DNA of 64,000 nt, taken from Arthrobacter sp. PsM3. Its GTDB lineage: Bacteria > Actinomycetota > Actinomycetes > Actinomycetales > Micrococcaceae. Each line of letters opens with the position of its first letter. The stretch's first letter is position 1. The translations under genes were made by a program, and so were the position numbers. Below, one piece after another: positions 20,642 to 30,209 of this stretch. The notes under the pieces are model-generated. The model was given only the letters and a program-made list of their open reading frames with translations. It was not told the DNA's origin and made no database searches. The DNA is taken from assembly GCF_030433895.1 (NCBI RefSeq), contig NZ_JARUXE010000012.1, positions 62,001 through 126,000 of the forward strand. Direction: 5' to 3'.

Positions 20642-21397
20642 GTGGCCCAACCTTCCTCCTATGCCTCCCGCGCCTACCGCGATGACGGCGTCGTGCTGCG
20701 TACCCACAAGCTGGGCGAAGCGGACCGCATCATCACCATCCTGACCAAACACCACGGCCAGGTCCGCGCGGTGGCCAAGGGCGTCCGGCGTACCAGCAGC
20801 CGCTTCGGCGCCCGGCTCGAGCCCTTTATGGTCGCGGACCTCCAGCTGATTTCCGGCCGGACCCTGGACGTGGTCACGCAGGCTGTCGCCAAGGGCGCCT
20901 ACGGCGGCAACATCGCCGCGGACTACGGCCGGTACACCGTGGCTGCCGCCATGACGGAGACGGCGGAAAAACTCACCGACGTCGACGGTGAAGCGGGCAC
21001 CGCACAATACAACCTCCTCGTCGGAGCCCTGGCGTCGCTGAGCCGCGGCGACCACACCCCCGAACTCATCCTCGATTCCTACCTTCTGCGCGCCCTCGCC
21101 ACCGGCGGCTGGGCGCCAAGCTTTACCGGCTGTGCCCGCTGCGGGGCCCGCGGGCCGCACACCGCGTTTTCGGCACCGCTCGGCGGCATGGTCTGCGCCG
21201 ACTGCCGGCCGCCCGGGTCCCCTGCGCCGGCCGCGGCAACGGTCCTGCTGCTCGGCGCTCTGCTGACCGGGGACTGGACGACGGCGGACGCCTCCGTCCC
21301 GGTGCACCGCCGAGAGGCCGCCGGCCTGGTGGCCAGCTACCTGCAGTGGCATCTGGAACGTGTCCTTAAATCCCTCAAGCATGTGGAGCGAACGTAA
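20642..21397 (+). CDS. recO: DNA repair protein RecO
   Basis: A 251-residue mediator that anneals single strands and loads RecA with RecR. The OB-fold N terminus contains [20 protein letters not shown] and [18 protein letters not shown]. The helical C-terminal part carries a zinc ribbon with CARCG near residue 162 and CADC near residue 183. The start is put at GTG 20642, where the family alignment begins; a GTG 15 bases upstream is possible, and neither has a strong ribosome binding site. It is followed after 2 nt by uppS, the usual actinobacterial recO-uppS pair. Confidence 0.94.
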   Translation: MAQPSSYASRAYRDDGVVLRTHKLGEADRIITILTKHHGQVRAVAKGVRRTSSRFGARLEPFMVADLQLISGRTLDVVTQAVAKGAYGGNIAADYGRYTVAAAMTETAEKLTDVDGEAGTAQYNLLVGALASLSRGDHTPELILDSYLLRALATGGWAPSFTGCARCGARGPHTAFSAPLGGMVCADCRPPGSPAPAAATVLLLGALLTGDWTTADASVPVHRREAAGLVASYLQWHLERVLKSLKHVERT

Positions 21398-21399
21398 CT

Positions 21400-22227
21400 G
21401 TGGCGTTGGGTAAGAAGAAGAGTCCCCTCCGGCAGCGGAGCACCCCCGTGGTGAGCCCGTACCCGCACCCCTCCGGGGCCGTCCCGCCGGCCATCCCGGC
21501 GGAGTTCATCCCGCGGCACGTCGCGATCGTGATGGACGGCAACGGGCGCTGGGCCAACCAGCGCGGCCTGCCGCGGATCGAGGGCCACAAGGCGGGGGAG
21601 CCCGCCCTGCTGGACGTGGTGGCCGGAGCGATCGAACTCGGCATTGAGCATGTCAGTGTCTACGCCTTCTCCACGGAAAACTGGCGCCGCTCACCCGAGG
21701 AGGTCCGCTTCCTGATGGGATTTAACAAGGACGTGCTACGACGGCAGCGCAACCAGCTGGATGAGTGGGGCGTCCGGATCCGCTGGTCCGGCCGGCGGCC
21801 GAGGCTGTGGGGCTCGGTGATCCGGGAGCTGGAGGAAGCCGAGGACTTCACCCGCGGCAACAGCACCTGCACATTGAACATGTGTGTTAACTACGGGGGC
21901 CGGGCCGAGATCGCGGATGCCGTCTCTGCGATCGCGGAAGAGGTGGCAGCGGGACGGCTCAAGCCGGGCGCCATCACCGAGAAGACGATCCAGAAATACC
22001 TCGACGAGCCGGACCTGCCGGACGTCGACCTGTTCCTGCGCAGCTCCGGGGAACAGCGGCTCTCCAACTTCATGCTCTGGCAGTCGGCCTACGCCGAATT
22101 CGTCTTTATGGACACGCTGTGGCCCGATGTGGACCGGCGCACGCTGTGGGATGCCGTTGAGATTTATGCCCAGCGGGACCGCCGCTACGGCGGGGCGGTC
22201 GACGCGGCCCCCGCCGGCCCGGCCTGA
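21400..22227 (+). CDS. uppS: Isoprenyl transferase (undecaprenyl diphosphate synthase type)
   Basis: A 275-residue cis-prenyltransferase that elongates allylic diphosphates to the C50-C55 carrier used for wall polymers. Conserved regions are [20 protein letters not shown] near residue 44 with the catalytic Asp, [15 protein letters not shown] near residue 88, and [20 protein letters not shown] near residue 212. The final Tyr/Glu-rich segment ([14 protein letters not shown]) binds isopentenyl diphosphate and magnesium. GTG at 21400 is 2 nt after the recO stop. Product chain length cannot be told from sequence. Confidence 0.95.
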   Translation: MALGKKKSPLRQRSTPVVSPYPHPSGAVPPAIPAEFIPRHVAIVMDGNGRWANQRGLPRIEGHKAGEPALLDVVAGAIELGIEHVSVYAFSTENWRRSPEEVRFLMGFNKDVLRRQRNQLDEWGVRIRWSGRRPRLWGSVIRELEEAEDFTRGNSTCTLNMCVNYGGRAEIADAVSAIAEEVAAGRLKPGAITEKTIQKYLDEPDLPDVDLFLRSSGEQRLSNFMLWQSAYAEFVFMDTLWPDVDRRTLWDAVEIYAQRDRRYGGAVDAAPAGPA

Positions 22228-22342
22228 CCACTGCCTGATTCCGGCCTGACCACGGCCTGGTTCCGGTCAGATCCGGGCTTGATTCCTGCATGATTCCTGC
22301 CTGGTCTCAGGGGCGCCCGCCCCGGTCCGGGTGCGGGGCCGG

Positions 22343-23380
22343 TCAGCCGGGGTAGAGGCTCAGCCAGAGGACGAGATCGTCGTAGGCTTCCTGCCGCACC
22401 GCGCGGCGGGACAGGAAGATGTCGTGGATGGCCCCCGGGTACCGGAAGACGGCCGCCCGGCGGCCCAGCCCGAGCGCCCGCCGCGCCGTTTCCTCGACAT
22501 CGATCACGGCGTCGACGTCCATGAGTTCCTCGGACCACTCGGCCTGGATCCGGGTGCGTCCGGACAGCATCACCAGCACCGGCGCCTTGACGTCGAGCCG
22601 CTGCGCCACGGCAGCGTGCCCGGCCATGACAGCCTTCGTCCAGCCGGGCCTGACGGGGAACGCCTCCCGCGGCCGCCACACGGGATCCAGCACCCATTCC
22701 CCGTGCGCCGTGCCGCTCACGCTGTCCCAGTATCCGGGCATGCTGGGCAGCAGGAGCGGCCGGCGCGGGTCGGTCCGCGCCAACGGTTCCACCAGGTGCA
22801 TTGCGATGTTCCGGATCAGGCTGCTGCCCTGCAGTTCGAGCCAGGGCGCATTGAGGATCAGGGTGCCCAGCTTCCCCGGGTTCCGGTCTGCCCACAGCGC
22901 TGCCACCAGGCCGCCGAGGGAGTGCGCCAGCAGGTGCACGGTCGGGGCCGTGGAGCCGCCGGTGCGGCCGGCGATGTCGGAGCCGATCGCCGCCAGCGCC
23001 GCCGCGATGTCCTCGTCATAGACGGCCAGGTCGGCCGTGTAGCCGGGGGTCTGCCACTCGCGGAGGCTGCGCCCGAACTTCCGCAGGTCCAGGGCGTAGA
23101 AGTGGAATCCGCTGGCAACGAGGTGATCGGCGAGTTCGGCCTGCAGGAAATAGTCCGCCCAGCCGTGCAGGTAGAGGACCACCTTCTCCGGGGCACGTGT
23201 GTCCCGGGCGGCCTGGGCCGCCGCTGCAGTCCCGGCAAGGTCCCGGCCCGGGCCGGTATGCCGCACCAGGGTCGCGGCAACGGGGCCTTCGTCGTCGGCG
23301 GCCAGAGGCAGTTCCAGGCTCTCAAAGCGGTCGCCCAGTGCGTCTTCCCGCCACAGCGGCAGTACCACGGGAATCCTCAT
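22343..23380 (-). CDS. Alpha/beta hydrolase (serine lipase/lysophospholipase-like), copy 2 of tandem pair
   Basis: A 345-residue hydrolase of the monoglyceride lipase-like group. The oxyanion strand is VVLYLHGWADYFLQAELADH near residue 68, and the nucleophile elbow AHSLGG near residue 152 has Ala in place of the first Gly of GxSxG. A candidate acid lies in ELMDVDAVIDVEE, and the likely His is in GAIHDIFLSRRAVRQEAYDD near the end. No signal peptide is present. Its ATG overlaps the stop of the paralogous upstream gene by four bases. The two share the whole plan (HGW-DYF, PWLE, R-FPVR-GW, HD-FLS), so they arose by tandem duplication. Substrate unknown. Confidence 0.85.
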   Translation of the reverse strand: MRIPVVLPLWREDALGDRFESLELPLAADDEGPVAATLVRHTGPGRDLAGTAAAAQAARDTRAPEKVVLYLHGWADYFLQAELADHLVASGFHFYALDLRKFGRSLREWQTPGYTADLAVYDEDIAAALAAIGSDIAGRTGGSTAPTVHLLAHSLGGLVAALWADRNPGKLGTLILNAPWLELQGSSLIRNIAMHLVEPLARTDPRRPLLLPSMPGYWDSVSGTAHGEWVLDPVWRPREAFPVRPGWTKAVMAGHAAVAQRLDVKAPVLVMLSGRTRIQAEWSEELMDVDAVIDVEETARRALGLGRRAAVFRYPGAIHDIFLSRRAVRQEAYDDLVLWLSLYPG

Positions 23381-24369
23381 GCAGTGCCGCCGTCGTCCAG
23401 CACATAGGCACGGAGCCAGCGGGCCAGCCGGGCGTAGGCGTCGGCGCGGACGCGCGGGGCGGACAGGAACACGTCATGCAGGGCGCCGTCGATCCGTTCC
23501 AGCGTGACGGTGCGGCCCAGGCTGAGGGCGCGCAGGGCAATGGTGTTGACGTCCAGGACCGCGTCGGTGCGCCGCATCGATTCCTTCCAGAACATCCCGT
23601 TGGCGCTCGCCCCGGAGATCAGCACGAGGATGGGGACATCGATGTTCAGCCCCCGCGCCACCCGGGACTGGCCGATGAGGACGGCGCTCAGCCAGCCGGC
23701 GCGGACGGGGAACGCCCGGGGCGGGCGGTACGTGTCATCGAGCGTCCATTCGCCTTCGGCCGCGCTGCTGATGCTGCGCCAGTAGAAGGTGCGTTCGGGG
23801 AGGCGGATGATGGCCTCGGGCCAGAACCGCGCCAGCGGTTCCACCATGGTCCGGGCGGCGCGGCGCAAGGCCGGGCTGCCGTGCATTTCCAGCCACGGGC
23901 TGTCCAGGATCAGCTGCGAGACCACCCCGGGATGCCGGCTGGCCCAGAGTGCGGCGATCAGCCCGCCGGTGGAATGCCCCATCAGCGCCACAGAGGGTGG
24001 TGCGTCCCCCGCGTGCAGGGAAGCGATGATGCCGATCGCCGCGGTGATCTCGGCGTCGTAGTCGTCCAGGTCGGCCACGTAGCCGCCGTGTGTGTCCGCG
24101 CGGAGGCTTCTCCCGTGGTTGTGCATATCCAGCGCGAAGAACGCGAAGCCCTGGCCGGTCCAGAATTCGGCGAGTTCCGCGTTGAAGAAGTAATCACTCC
24201 AGCCATGCAGGAACAACACCGCCCGGGCCCGGCGCTCACCGGACATGCCGGCACCGGCGCCGGGAACGTGCCGGACCAGGGTGGCGGTCCGCTCGACGCC
24301 GTCCGGGCCGGCCGCCGGGAAGGCGCAGGCCTCGAAGTCGTCGCCGAGGATATCGGGCACCCATTCCAT
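23377..24369 (-). CDS. Alpha/beta hydrolase (serine lipase/lysophospholipase-like), copy 1 of tandem pair
   Basis: A 330-residue paralogue of the downstream hydrolase. It shows VLFLHGWSDYFFNAELAEFW near residue 50, the canonical nucleophile elbow GHSTGG near residue 131, and the final catalytic His in GALHDVFLSAPRVRADAY. It is the upstream member of a two-gene unit, 9 nt after the flavoprotein gene, so all three may be one transcript. The intact GxSxG here against AxSxG in the second copy suggests partial divergence of activity. No secretion signal is seen. The substrate is likely a lipid ester by family resemblance, which is inference only. Confidence 0.86.
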   Translation of the reverse strand: MEWVPDILGDDFEACAFPAAGPDGVERTATLVRHVPGAGAGMSGERRARAVLFLHGWSDYFFNAELAEFWTGQGFAFFALDMHNHGRSLRADTHGGYVADLDDYDAEITAAIGIIASLHAGDAPPSVALMGHSTGGLIAALWASRHPGVVSQLILDSPWLEMHGSPALRRAARTMVEPLARFWPEAIIRLPERTFYWRSISSAAEGEWTLDDTYRPPRAFPVRAGWLSAVLIGQSRVARGLNIDVPILVLISGASANGMFWKESMRRTDAVLDVNTIALRALSLGRTVTLERIDGALHDVFLSAPRVRADAYARLARWLRAYVLDDGGTA

Positions 24370-24378
24370 GGCAGGCTC

Positions 24379-26076
24379 CTAGACTGACGAGGCCGCGGCG
24401 CGGCCGGCCGAGCGCCCGGAAAAGAGGCAGCCGCCGAGGAAGGTTCCCTCGAGGGCGCGGTAGCCGTGGATCCCGCCGCCGCCGAAGCCGGCAGCTTCCC
24501 CGGCGGCGAAGAGGCCGGGGACGGGCTGGCCGGATCCGTCAAGAACCCGGGACTGCAGGTCGGTGTGGAGCCCGCCCAGGCTCTTGCGCGTGAGCACCGA
24601 GAGCCGCACCGCCAGCAGTGGCCCGTGCTTGGGGTCCAGCATCCGGTGCGGGGGCGCCACCCGCATGATCCTGTCGGTGGCGAAACGGCGGGCGGCGCGG
24701 ATCGCGGCGAGCTGCGGGTCTTTGCCCAGGCCGCTGTCGAATTGCCGGTCCCGGGACCGGATCAGCCGGTCCAGTCCGTCGGGGTCAATCAGCCGCCGGC
24801 CGGTGAGGGAGTTCATTGCGGCGGCGAGTCCGGCGGGGGTGCCGGCCTGCAGGAAGTCGACTCCGTGGTCCAGGAAGTGCTGCAGGGGGCCGTCGCTGCC
24901 GGGCTTCAGCCGGGAAACCAGGAGCCGGACGTCCTTGCCGGTGAGGTCGGGATTCTGTTCCGAGCCGGAGAGGGCAAACTCCTTGAGGGCGATGGTCCTG
25001 TTGAGCACGAACCAGGAGTGGTCGTGGCCTGTGCCGAGGATATGGCGCAGCGCCCCCAGCGAGTCGAAACCAGGGAACAGGGGAGCGGGGAGCATGCTTC
25101 CGGTGGCGTCCAGCCACAGGGACGATGGTCCGGGCAGGATCCGGATCCCGTGCCTGGGCCAGACCGGCGAATGGTTGTGGATGCCTTCGGGGTAATGCCA
25201 CATCCGGTCCCCGTTGATGAGGCTGCCGCCGGCACGCGCAGCCGCGGCCAGGAACTCGCCGTCGACCGAGGCCGGCACACCGCTCAGCATCGTCCGGGGC
25301 GCGGGGCCCCCGGCCCACTGCTGGCGGACGGTGGCGTGGTTGCCGCCGATTCCGCCGGTGGTCACCACCACGGCAGCGCCGGCCGCTTCGAAGCTGCCGA
25401 CGGCGGTCCGCGAGGAGGCCTCGCCGCGGGCCGCGCCGCTGGGCTCCAGGATCTCGCCCTGCACCCCCGTGACCCGCCCCGCTGCCGTGACGAGATTTGC
25501 CGCGCGGTGCCGGAAGTGGAACGTCACCCGGCCCGTGGCCTCGCCCTCGCGCAGCTTCGCCAGGAACGGCGCCACCAGCGCGGGACCGGTTCCCCAGGCG
25601 ACGTGGAAGCGCGGGACGGTGTTGCCATGGCCGTCGGGGCCGTAACCGCCCCGTTCCGCCCACTGCACGAGGGGGAACAGCCGCACGCCAAGGGAGGCGA
25701 GCCAGGCACGCTTTTCCCCGGCCGCGAAGTCCACGTAGGCGCATGCCCAGTCCCGGGCGAGGGCGTCCCCGGGCCGGTCGAAGGCGGCGGAGGACATCCA
25801 GTCGGCCAGGGCAAGTCCGGCGCTGTCCCTGACGCCCAGCCGTCGCTGTTCGGGGGAGTTGACCAGGAAGAGCCCGCCGAAGGACCAGTGCGCCTGGCCC
25901 CCGGCCGAAGCCTCGGGCTCCTGGTCGAGCACAGCCACCCGGCGGCCGGCCGCGTAGGCCTGTGCCGCGGCAACGAGTCCGGCCAGTCCAGCCCCCACCA
26001 CCACCACGTCAGCGTTGATCACTGATCCGGCAGCCCGTATGGCCGCCGTGCCGGGGGTTCCGCCGTCGCTGGTCAT
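24379..26076 (-). CDS. FAD-binding dehydrogenase (FAD-dependent oxidoreductase 2 family, ketosteroid dehydrogenase-like)
   Basis: A 565-residue flavoprotein. The Rossmann dinucleotide motif GAGLAGLVAAAQAYAAGRRV near residue 28 binds FAD, and the C-terminal FAD loop is GLFAAGEAAGFGGGGIHGYR near residue 519, followed by GTFLGGCLFSGRSAG. The catalytic-domain segment HGIRILPGPSSLWLDATGSM is typical of the putative FAD-binding dehydrogenases grouped near KstD and fumarate reductase flavoproteins. The electron acceptor and substrate are unknown. The gene precedes the two hydrolases with a 9-nt gap, suggesting a shared pathway, perhaps degradation of an ester-containing lipid or steroid. It is divergent from pyrD. 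Confidence 0.85.
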   Translation of the reverse strand: MTSDGGTPGTAAIRAAGSVINADVVVVGAGLAGLVAAAQAYAAGRRVAVLDQEPEASAGGQAHWSFGGLFLVNSPEQRRLGVRDSAGLALADWMSSAAFDRPGDALARDWACAYVDFAAGEKRAWLASLGVRLFPLVQWAERGGYGPDGHGNTVPRFHVAWGTGPALVAPFLAKLREGEATGRVTFHFRHRAANLVTAAGRVTGVQGEILEPSGAARGEASSRTAVGSFEAAGAAVVVTTGGIGGNHATVRQQWAGGPAPRTMLSGVPASVDGEFLAAAARAGGSLINGDRMWHYPEGIHNHSPVWPRHGIRILPGPSSLWLDATGSMLPAPLFPGFDSLGALRHILGTGHDHSWFVLNRTIALKEFALSGSEQNPDLTGKDVRLLVSRLKPGSDGPLQHFLDHGVDFLQAGTPAGLAAAMNSLTGRRLIDPDGLDRLIRSRDRQFDSGLGKDPQLAAIRAARRFATDRIMRVAPPHRMLDPKHGPLLAVRLSVLTRKSLGGLHTDLQSRVLDGSGQPVPGLFAAGEAAGFGGGGIHGYRALEGTFLGGCLFSGRSAGRAAASSV

Positions 26077-26143
26077 GGCTTCATGCTAGCGCCCGCAGGG
26101 ACCCGGGTTTGGTCTGGACCGCCGGAACCGGAAAACTAGAGCC

Positions 26144-27217
26144 ATGCGCGTATATCCGACTTTCTTCCGCCTGGCCTTCTCATGGATGGACGCCGAACGC
26201 GCCCACAAAATCGGCTTCAAAGCCATCCGGCTCGTTCACTCCTGCGGCGCCGGACGGGTGCTGCAAAAGCTCACCGCGCCGGCGGCGTCACTGCAGACCC
26301 AGGCGTTCGGCCTGACGTTCCCCTCGCCGTTCGGCCTGGCGGCCGGCTTCGACAAGGAAGGCCACGGCATCGAGGCCCTGACCGAGTTGGGCTTCGGCCA
26401 CGTGGAGGTCGGCACCATCACCGGCCAGGCCCAGCCCGGCAACCCCGCCCCGCGGCTCTTCCGCCTGGTCGAGGACCGGGCCGTCATCAACCGGATGGGC
26501 TTCAACAACGATGGGGCCGCCGCGGTGGCGCCCCGCCTGAAGTCCGCCCGGGCGGCCCTGCAGCGCCGTCACCCGGGGGTCCGCCCCGTGATCGGGGTCA
26601 ACATCGGCAAGAGCAAGGCCGTGGAACTTGAGGACGCGGCGGCCGACTACCTCATCAGCGCCCGCAGCCTGGCCCCCGCCGCCGACTACCTCGTGGTCAA
26701 CGTCAGCTCCCCCAACACCCCGGGCCTGCGGCTGCTGCAGGATGTGGAAACACTGCGCCCGCTGCTGACCGCGGTGGGGCAGGAAGCGGACAAAGCTTCC
26801 GGACGCCACGTACCGCTGCTGGTCAAGATCGCCCCGGACCTGAGCAACGACGACATCGACGACGTCGCGCGCCTGGCCCTGGACCTGAAACTCGATGGAA
26901 TCATCGCCACCAACACCACTATCGCCCGCACCGGACTCTCGTCCAGCCAGGAGAAAGTGGCCGCCTGCGGCGCCGGCGGGCTTTCCGGGGCCCCCTTGAA
27001 GCAGCGGTCGCTGGAAGTGCTGGCCCGGCTGAAGGAAGCAACCGGCGGCAGGCTGACCCTGGTCTCGGTGGGCGGCGTCGAGACGGCGCAGGACGTCCAG
27101 CAGCGCCTCGACGCCGGCGCCACCCTGGTGCAGGGCTACACTGCGTTCCTCTACGAAGGCCCGTTCTGGGCGGCCCGCATCAACCGGCTGCTCGCGAAAC
27201 ACCCCTCCCGGCGCTAG
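26144..27217 (+). CDS. pyrD: Quinone-dependent dihydroorotate dehydrogenase (class 2)
   Basis: A 357-residue membrane-associated class 2 enzyme that oxidises dihydroorotate to orotate with FMN and passes electrons to quinone. The N-terminal amphipathic helices ([18 protein letters not shown]) are the quinone tunnel of class 2. FMN and substrate motifs are [20 protein letters not shown] near residue 66, NRMGFNNDG near residue 115, [16 protein letters not shown] near residue 186 with the catalytic Ser, and [18 protein letters not shown] near residue 312. It connects pyrimidine synthesis to the respiratory chain, whose genes lie 4-13 kb away. It stands alone between two terminators or divergent gaps. 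Confidence 0.96.
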   Translation: MRVYPTFFRLAFSWMDAERAHKIGFKAIRLVHSCGAGRVLQKLTAPAASLQTQAFGLTFPSPFGLAAGFDKEGHGIEALTELGFGHVEVGTITGQAQPGNPAPRLFRLVEDRAVINRMGFNNDGAAAVAPRLKSARAALQRRHPGVRPVIGVNIGKSKAVELEDAAADYLISARSLAPAADYLVVNVSSPNTPGLRLLQDVETLRPLLTAVGQEADKASGRHVPLLVKIAPDLSNDDIDDVARLALDLKLDGIIATNTTIARTGLSSSQEKVAACGAGGLSGAPLKQRSLEVLARLKEATGGRLTLVSVGGVETAQDVQQRLDAGATLVQGYTAFLYEGPFWAARINRLLAKHPSRR

Positions 27218-27259
27218 GCCCAGCAGCCCCAGGGCTCCGGCACCGCGACGTGGCACGAC

Positions 27260-27292
27260 AGAGCCCCCGGCAGTCCTGCTGCCGGGGGCTCT
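27260..27292. terminator. Bidirectional terminator between pyrD and the DUF3043 gene
   Basis: A perfect 14-bp stem (AGAGCCCCCGGCAG and its complement) with a five-base loop lies between the convergent genes and is followed by CCTTGTTG on the plus strand. Confidence 0.85.
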
Positions 27293-27310
27293 CCTTGTTG
27301 AATGCGTGAA

Positions 27311-27910
27311 TCAGGCGGGGTATTCGCCGCGCTTGACGAGGGGCTTGGGAAGACGCAGCCGGCGGTACTGGAGTGAGCGCATGGAGCCGTACCAGATGGT
27401 GCCGCGTTCCACGTCGCCGAACTTCTGCTCCAGGCGTTTCTTGAGCTTCCGGGACAGGATGAAGACGTCGACGAAGACGGCCAGGAACATCACCCAGAAT
27501 CCGCCCAGGACGTAAACCATCTGGGGACTGGACGCGGGGACGAGGAGTGAGACGACCACGAAGAGCAGGGCGCCGAACATCAGGTACTCGCCGAGGCTGA
27601 AGCGCGCGTCCACAAAGTCACGGGCGAAGCGCTTCTGCGGGCCCTTGTCCCGCAGCGGCAGGAACTTCTCGTCGCCGGTATCCATCGCATGGCGCATCTT
27701 GAGCCGCTGCTCCTGGACCGCTGCGCGCTCTGCGGCTTTGGAGGCCTTGCGGTCCTCCGGCACAAGCGGGCGCTTCCGGGCAGCCACTTGCGCGCTGCGC
27801 TTGGGCGTGGGCGCGCCCTTGCCGGTGGCGGAGTCCCGGGCTGTTGCCCCGACCGCCTGCTGGTCAACACTGTCCTGCGCCGCTGGCGCTTCTTTTTTAC
27901 GTCCAAACAC
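27311..27910 (-). CDS. DUF3043 domain-containing membrane protein
   Basis: A 199-residue actinobacterial protein. The first 100 residues are charged and Lys/Ala-rich (FGRKKEAPAAQDSVDQQ, KRSAQVAARKRPLVPEDRKA) and probably cytoplasmic. Two membrane helices follow (GEYLMFGALLFVVVSLLVPA and VYVLGGFWVMFLAVFVDVFI), then a basic C-terminal region with LKKRLEQKFG. Function is unknown. GTG at 27910 is the natural start. TATTCT on the minus strand at 27922-27917 lies exactly six bases before it and there is no separated ribosome binding site, so the transcript is probably leaderless. It is divergent from the dipeptidase gene. Confidence 0.87.
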   Translation of the reverse strand: MFGRKKEAPAAQDSVDQQAVGATARDSATGKGAPTPKRSAQVAARKRPLVPEDRKASKAAERAAVQEQRLKMRHAMDTGDEKFLPLRDKGPQKRFARDFVDARFSLGEYLMFGALLFVVVSLLVPASSPQMVYVLGGFWVMFLAVFVDVFILSRKLKKRLEQKFGDVERGTIWYGSMRSLQYRRLRLPKPLVKRGEYPA

Positions 27911-28016
27911 CCCTAAAGAATACCCCGGGGCGGCGTGCGAGAGACCCGGCCCATACAGGGCAGAAGACGCGGTGGCCCTGTTTGAGGTGATCCGCGACAC
28001 GGGTAGTGTTCTGGCC

Positions 28017-29447
28017 ATGACTTCATCACCCGCGGGGAACCCGCAAACCGCTGCAGGCCGTGTTGGAAACGTCTCCACCGAGGCCCTCCGCCAGGCCGTC
28101 TCCGAATCCTTCGACACCACGATCGCCCAGTTGAAAGAGCTCGTTGCCATTCCGGGCATCGCATGGCCCAGTTTCGACCCCGCCCCGCTGAATGCCAGCG
28201 CCGAGGCCGTCGCGGAACTGGTGCGCGGCAGCGGCTTCAACGACGTCCGGATCCTGCGCTGCGACAAGGAGGACGGGACGCCCGGCGGTCCCGCCGTCGT
28301 CGCACGCCGTCCGGCCGCCGCCGGCAAACCGACGATCCTGCTCTACGCGCACCACGACGTGCAGCCCACCGGCGACCTGGCCCTGTGGGAGACGGAGCCG
28401 TTCACCGCCGTCGAGCGCGACGGGCGCCTCTACGGGCGCGGCGCGGCCGACGACAAAGCCGGAATCCTCGCCCACATCGCTGCGTACGCGGCCGTGACCC
28501 GGGTGCTGGGGGACGATCTTGGCCTCGGGGTGACCTTTTTCTTTGAGGGCGAGGAGGAAGCTGGCTCCCCGACCTTCCGCACCTTCCTGGAAATCCACCG
28601 CGAGCTGTTGAGCGCCGATGTGATCGTGGTGGCCGACTCCAGCAACTGGAAGGTCGGCATCCCCGCGCTGACCACCAGCCTCCGTGGCCTGGTCGACGGC
28701 ACCATCGAGGTCAAGGTCCTGGACCACGCCGTCCACTCCGGCATGTTCGGCGGCCCCGTGCTGGACGCGCCGACCCTGCTGTGCCGGCTCATCGCCACCC
28801 TGCACGACGACGAAGGCAACGTCGCGATTGCCGGCCTGGTCAGCCGGGACGAGGTCTCGGTCGACCTGCCGGAGGAGGAATACCGCGCCGACGCCTCGGT
28901 GCTCGACGGCGTCCGGCTCGCCGGCACCGGCACCATCGCCTCGCGGATGTGGACCAAACCGGCACTGTCGATCATCGGCTTCGATGCCCCGGCCGTGGAC
29001 GTCGCGTCCAACACCCTCCTGCCCCGGGCGCGGGCCAAGTTCAGCATGCGGCTCGCTCCGGGCCAGGATCCGGCGGAGGCCATGGAGGCTGTCCGCAGGC
29101 ATGTGGAAGCCAATGCGCCGTTTGGCGCCCACATAGTCTTCACCCCGGGGGAGAGCGGCAACTCCTTCCGCACCGACACCTCGTCCACGGCCGCCGGCGT
29201 TGCGATGTGGGCGCTCGGCGAAGCGTGGGGCGTCCCGGCCGTGGAGACGGGCATCGGCGGCTCCATCCCCTTCATCGCCGACCTGACCGAGCTGTACCCG
29301 GACGTGCAGATTCTCGTCACGGGCGTCGAGGACCCCGATTCGCGGGCGCACAGCGCCAACGAATCCCTCCACCTCGGGGACTTCCGCAACGCCATCGTGG
29401 CGGAGGCGCTGATGCTGGCCCGGCTGAATGAGGAAGGGCGGGCCTGA
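28017..29447 (+). CDS. M20 family dipeptidase
   Basis: A 476-residue metallopeptidase of the M20/carnosinase-like group. The first metal motif is LLYAHHDVQPTGD near residue 108. GRGAADDKAGILAHIAAY near residue 142 bears the bridging Asp, EGEEEAGSP near residue 180 has the catalytic Glu pair, and the last ligand lies near SRAHSANESLHLGDF at the C terminus. A lid domain interrupts the catalytic domain between about residues 220 and 370. No signal peptide is seen, so it probably cleaves imported dipeptides in the cytoplasm. ATG at 28017 is the start. It is monocistronic, divergent from DUF3043. Confidence 0.92.
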   Translation: MTSSPAGNPQTAAGRVGNVSTEALRQAVSESFDTTIAQLKELVAIPGIAWPSFDPAPLNASAEAVAELVRGSGFNDVRILRCDKEDGTPGGPAVVARRPAAAGKPTILLYAHHDVQPTGDLALWETEPFTAVERDGRLYGRGAADDKAGILAHIAAYAAVTRVLGDDLGLGVTFFFEGEEEAGSPTFRTFLEIHRELLSADVIVVADSSNWKVGIPALTTSLRGLVDGTIEVKVLDHAVHSGMFGGPVLDAPTLLCRLIATLHDDEGNVAIAGLVSRDEVSVDLPEEEYRADASVLDGVRLAGTGTIASRMWTKPALSIIGFDAPAVDVASNTLLPRARAKFSMRLAPGQDPAEAMEAVRRHVEANAPFGAHIVFTPGESGNSFRTDTSSTAAGVAMWALGEAWGVPAVETGIGGSIPFIADLTELYPDVQILVTGVEDPDSRAHSANESLHLGDFRNAIVAEALMLARLNEEGRA

Positions 29448-29619
29448 ACGGCCGGGCCGGCCCTGTTCCGCAGGGAACATCCAGCCGGCCGGGACGGTTA
29501 CGCCAGGAGTTAGAGCTACAGTGCCGATCGACGTAGCATGTAGCTATAGCCCGTACCGTTAAAGTAGGGGCGGGTGCCGCGGGAGCGGCGCCGCCACCAC
29601 CGTCGTCAGAAGGTAGGCC

Positions 29620-30009
29620 ATGAGCACTACAACCAATGAAAACAGCGCCGACACCACCGCCACGGCGGGCGAGGAACTGGCCACGCACGAGGTCAAACTG
29701 ACCGACGTCGCGGCCGGCAAGGTCCGCAGCCTGCTCGAGCAGGAAGGCCGCACCGATCTGCGCCTCCGCGTCGCCGTCCAACCAGGCGGTTGCTCCGGCC
29801 TCATCTACCAGCTCTACTTTGACGAGAGGCTCCTCGACGGAGACGCCGTCCGCGACTACGACGGGGTGGAAGTTGTTGTCGACAAGATGAGCGTCCCGTA
29901 CCTCAGCGGTGCCAGCATCGACTTCGAGGACACCATCTCCAAGCAGGGTTTCACGATCGACAACCCCAACGCTGGCGGCTCCTGCGCCTGCGGCGATTCC
30001 TTCCACTAA
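29620..30009 (+). CDS. erpA: Iron-sulfur cluster insertion protein ErpA/HesB family
   Basis: A 129-residue A-type carrier that passes iron-sulfur clusters to target proteins. The three ligand cysteines are in VQPGGCSGLIYQLYFDE near residue 59 and GGSCACGDSF at the C terminus. An acidic N-terminal extension of about 22 residues precedes the core (EVKLTDVAAGKVRSLLEQEG). ATG at 29620 follows a GAAGG site. The gene is directly upstream of the cytochrome oxidase operon and separated from it by a strong terminator; the QcrA Rieske protein encoded nearby is a plausible client, which is inference. Confidence 0.93.
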   Translation: MSTTTNENSADTTATAGEELATHEVKLTDVAAGKVRSLLEQEGRTDLRLRVAVQPGGCSGLIYQLYFDERLLDGDAVRDYDGVEVVVDKMSVPYLSGASIDFEDTISKQGFTIDNPNAGGSCACGDSFH

Positions 30010-30033
30010 GGCCGGGCAAACTGCCCGGCCTTA
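30007..30033 (+). terminator. Intrinsic terminator at the erpA stop
   Basis: The TAA stop is built into a perfect 12-bp stem (TAAGGCCGGGCA, loop AAC, complement TGCCCGGCCTTA). It should end erpA transcription before ctaC. Confidence 0.8.
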
Positions 30034-30209
30034 GTGCCGCAGGATGCCCAACGAACGGACGCCGCAAAAAGGTCCCGACGCACGGCGCGGACATGTGGGC
30101 GAAAACTCGCGCGGAGCGGTAAGCTCTACACCGAGTAGTAAAACTTTTAGTGTGCCCTGACAGCCAGTTTCCGGCCCGGGGCGACAGCAACAAGTAGGAA
30201 GGGCCGTCT

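Noticed and set aside
22228..22342. Short imperfect repeats (CCTGATTCCGG, CCTGGTTCCGG, TTGATTCCTG) after uppS
   Set aside because: The copies are short and divergent, and no regular period is seen, so they are more likely low-complexity spacer than a repeat array.
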